Source: JANYHY01 sp043784605 (GTDB taxonomy: Bacteria > Myxococcota_A > Polyangia > Polyangiales > Polyangiaceae). From it: a stretch of 13,603 nucleotides of DNA. Positions within the stretch are counted from its first letter, which is position 1; each line of letters begins with the position of its first letter. The stretch spans positions 1 to 13,603 of the forward strand of contig JAYVYD010000289.1 in the NCBI GenBank assembly GCA_043784605.1. Direction: 5' to 3'. The notes below the pieces were generated by a model. It worked only from the letters and a program-made list of their open reading frames with translations, was not told the DNA's origin and did not search any database. Positions 12,533-13,603 of this stretch are shown here, piece by piece. The translations under genes and the position numbers were made by a program.

Positions 12533-13603
12533 ATGCGCGCCGTCATCGGGATCAGTGTTGCTTGGTTGTCGGTTGCGAGCCTCTACGCGTGCGGAGGAGA
12601 CGTCCTCTTGGTGCACCAGCAGGGCCCGGGCCCTGACGGAGGTGACGTCGACGGCGGAGGTGTCTCGCCTGATGCAGATCGGCCGGACACCTCGCCGATT
12701 CCGACCAACACGAACTACCCCGCGTTCAAGGTCGATGCGCCGCAGATCGTCACGGGCGGCGGCCCACAGCTGCAGAACGCGGAGATGGTGCCGGTGTTCT
12801 TCTCGAACGACGACCCGACGTTCGACGGGAAGATCCTCGATTTCCTCGGCAAGCTCCCGACCTCGGCGTACTGGAAGCCGCCGACGGAAGAGTACGGAGT
12901 GGGACTGCCCTCGCTGAAGCCGGAGGTGAAGCTCTTGGAGGCCGCGCCAGGCACTACGACCGACATGGAGATCCAAGCCTGGCTCGACGGTGAGATCACC
13001 GCCAAGAGTCTGCCTGCGCCGAACGCGAACACCCTCTACCTGCTCTACTATCCGACGGGCACGACGATCAGCGAAGGCCAGGGACAGAGCTGCAAGAGCT
13101 TTGGCGGCTATCACAACTCGATCACGCACAACGGGCAAAAGGTGGCGTACGCGGTCATGCCGCGCTGTGCGAACTTCGGATCACTCACGGGTATCAACGT
13201 CGTCACCGGCACCTCGAGCCACGAGATCCTCGAGGCCGTGACCGATCCGTATCCGCAGCAGGATCCAGGCTACGCGCAGGTCGACGCGAACCACATCGTC
13301 TGGGAGTTCATCCTCGGCGGCGGCGAGAACGGCGACATGTGCGCGCAGTTCAAGAACGCGTTCTACAAGCCGTCGGACCTCGGCTATTCGGCGCAGCGAT
13401 GCTGGTCGAACAAGGCGGCGAAGGCCGGACACAACCCGTGCTTGCCGGACGAAGGCACGCCGTACTTCAACGCGATGCCCGTGCTGACGGACACGGTCCT
13501 CATCGGCGGTCAGTTCAACACGAAGGCCGTGAAGATTCCGGTGGGTCAAAGCAAGACGATCGAGCTGGACCTCTTCAGCGACGGACCCACCGCGCCCTGG
13601 TAC
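12533..13603 (+). CDS. Secreted lipoprotein with SHEILEAVTDP motif (partial, C-terminus beyond window)
   Basis: Open for 357 codons to the window edge with no stop. The signal peptide is short and ideal, ending in the lipobox LYAC with Cys20. An Asp/Gly/Pro linker (about 31-60) follows. The core repeats the motif order of the left-edge lipoprotein: TLYLLYYPTG (167-176), GGYHN near 191-195, VAYAVMPRC near 204-212, SHEILEAVTDP with His230, Glu231 and Glu234, GENGDMC near 264-270, and RCWSNKAAKAGHNPC near 289-303. From about 315 (PVLTDTVLIGGQFNTKAVKI) a new beta-rich part begins and is cut off; the left-edge copy is cut near this point, so comparison ends there. A metal-dependent role through HExxE is possible but unproven. 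It is divergent from gph, with a 176-base gap carrying a candidate promoter. Confidence 0.87.
   Translation, partial: MRAVIGISVAWLSVASLYACGGDVLLVHQQGPGPDGGDVDGGGVSPDADRPDTSPIPTNTNYPAFKVDAPQIVTGGGPQLQNAEMVPVFFSNDDPTFDGKILDFLGKLPTSAYWKPPTEEYGVGLPSLKPEVKLLEAAPGTTTDMEIQAWLDGEITAKSLPAPNANTLYLLYYPTGTTISEGQGQSCKSFGGYHNSITHNGQKVAYAVMPRCANFGSLTGINVVTGTSSHEILEAVTDPYPQQDPGYAQVDANHIVWEFILGGGENGDMCAQFKNAFYKPSDLGYSAQRCWSNKAAKAGHNPCLPDEGTPYFNAMPVLTDTVLIGGQFNTKAVKIPVGQSKTIELDLFSDGPTAPWY

Overview
The window looks like chromosomal DNA of a myxobacterium (Myxococcota, probably Polyangia). Base composition is GC-rich with strong third-position GC. There are several lipoproteins and Tat or Sec substrates with Asp/Pro/Gly-rich linkers after the lipid cysteine. 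The DUF1592/DUF1552 pair, a CX4CH 'planctomycete-type' cytochrome lipoprotein, a roadblock-like small protein and a MopE-like DxDxDG/CDD motif in a sulfatase-fold protein all fit that group. This is inference from gene content; no taxonomic marker gene is present.

Layout, left to right. (1) 1-1026 (-) is the N-terminal part of a secreted lipoprotein with an SHE..EA.TDP motif, cut by the window edge. (2) 1224-1595 (-) encodes a small roadblock/LC7-like protein. (3) 1703-3019 (+) is pepP, an M24 Xaa-Pro aminopeptidase with all metal ligands, converging with (4) a DUF2062 membrane protein, 2961-3476 (-). (5) 3458-6450 (+) is a two-gene operon: a DUF1592/1588/1585 cytochrome-motif lipoprotein overlapping by 4 bases a Tat-exported DUF1552 protein. 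(6) 6463-8504 (-) is a second, converging two-gene operon: an outer-membrane beta-barrel-like protein, then a lipoprotein joining a cytochrome-like domain to a Cip1-like beta-sandwich region. (7) 8562-11725 (+) is xerC followed after 11 bases by a polytopic sulfatase-superfamily membrane protein. (8) 11691-12356 (-) is a Gph-like HAD phosphatase. (9) 12533-13603 (+) is a second SHE..EA.TDP lipoprotein, paralogous to the first and cut by the right edge.

Housekeeping genes (pepP, xerC, gph) are interleaved with cell-envelope genes of unknown role. The most coherent unit is 3458-8504, where two converging operons encode four exported proteins, two with heme-binding-type motifs. The two paralogous lipoproteins at the edges form the other notable pattern. 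They have no stop codon inside the window, so they are easily missed by ORF calling. No tRNA, rRNA, CRISPR, insertion sequence or clear intrinsic terminator was seen. No gene-free stretch exceeds 300 bases; the largest gaps are 1027-1223, 12357-12532 and 1596-1702.
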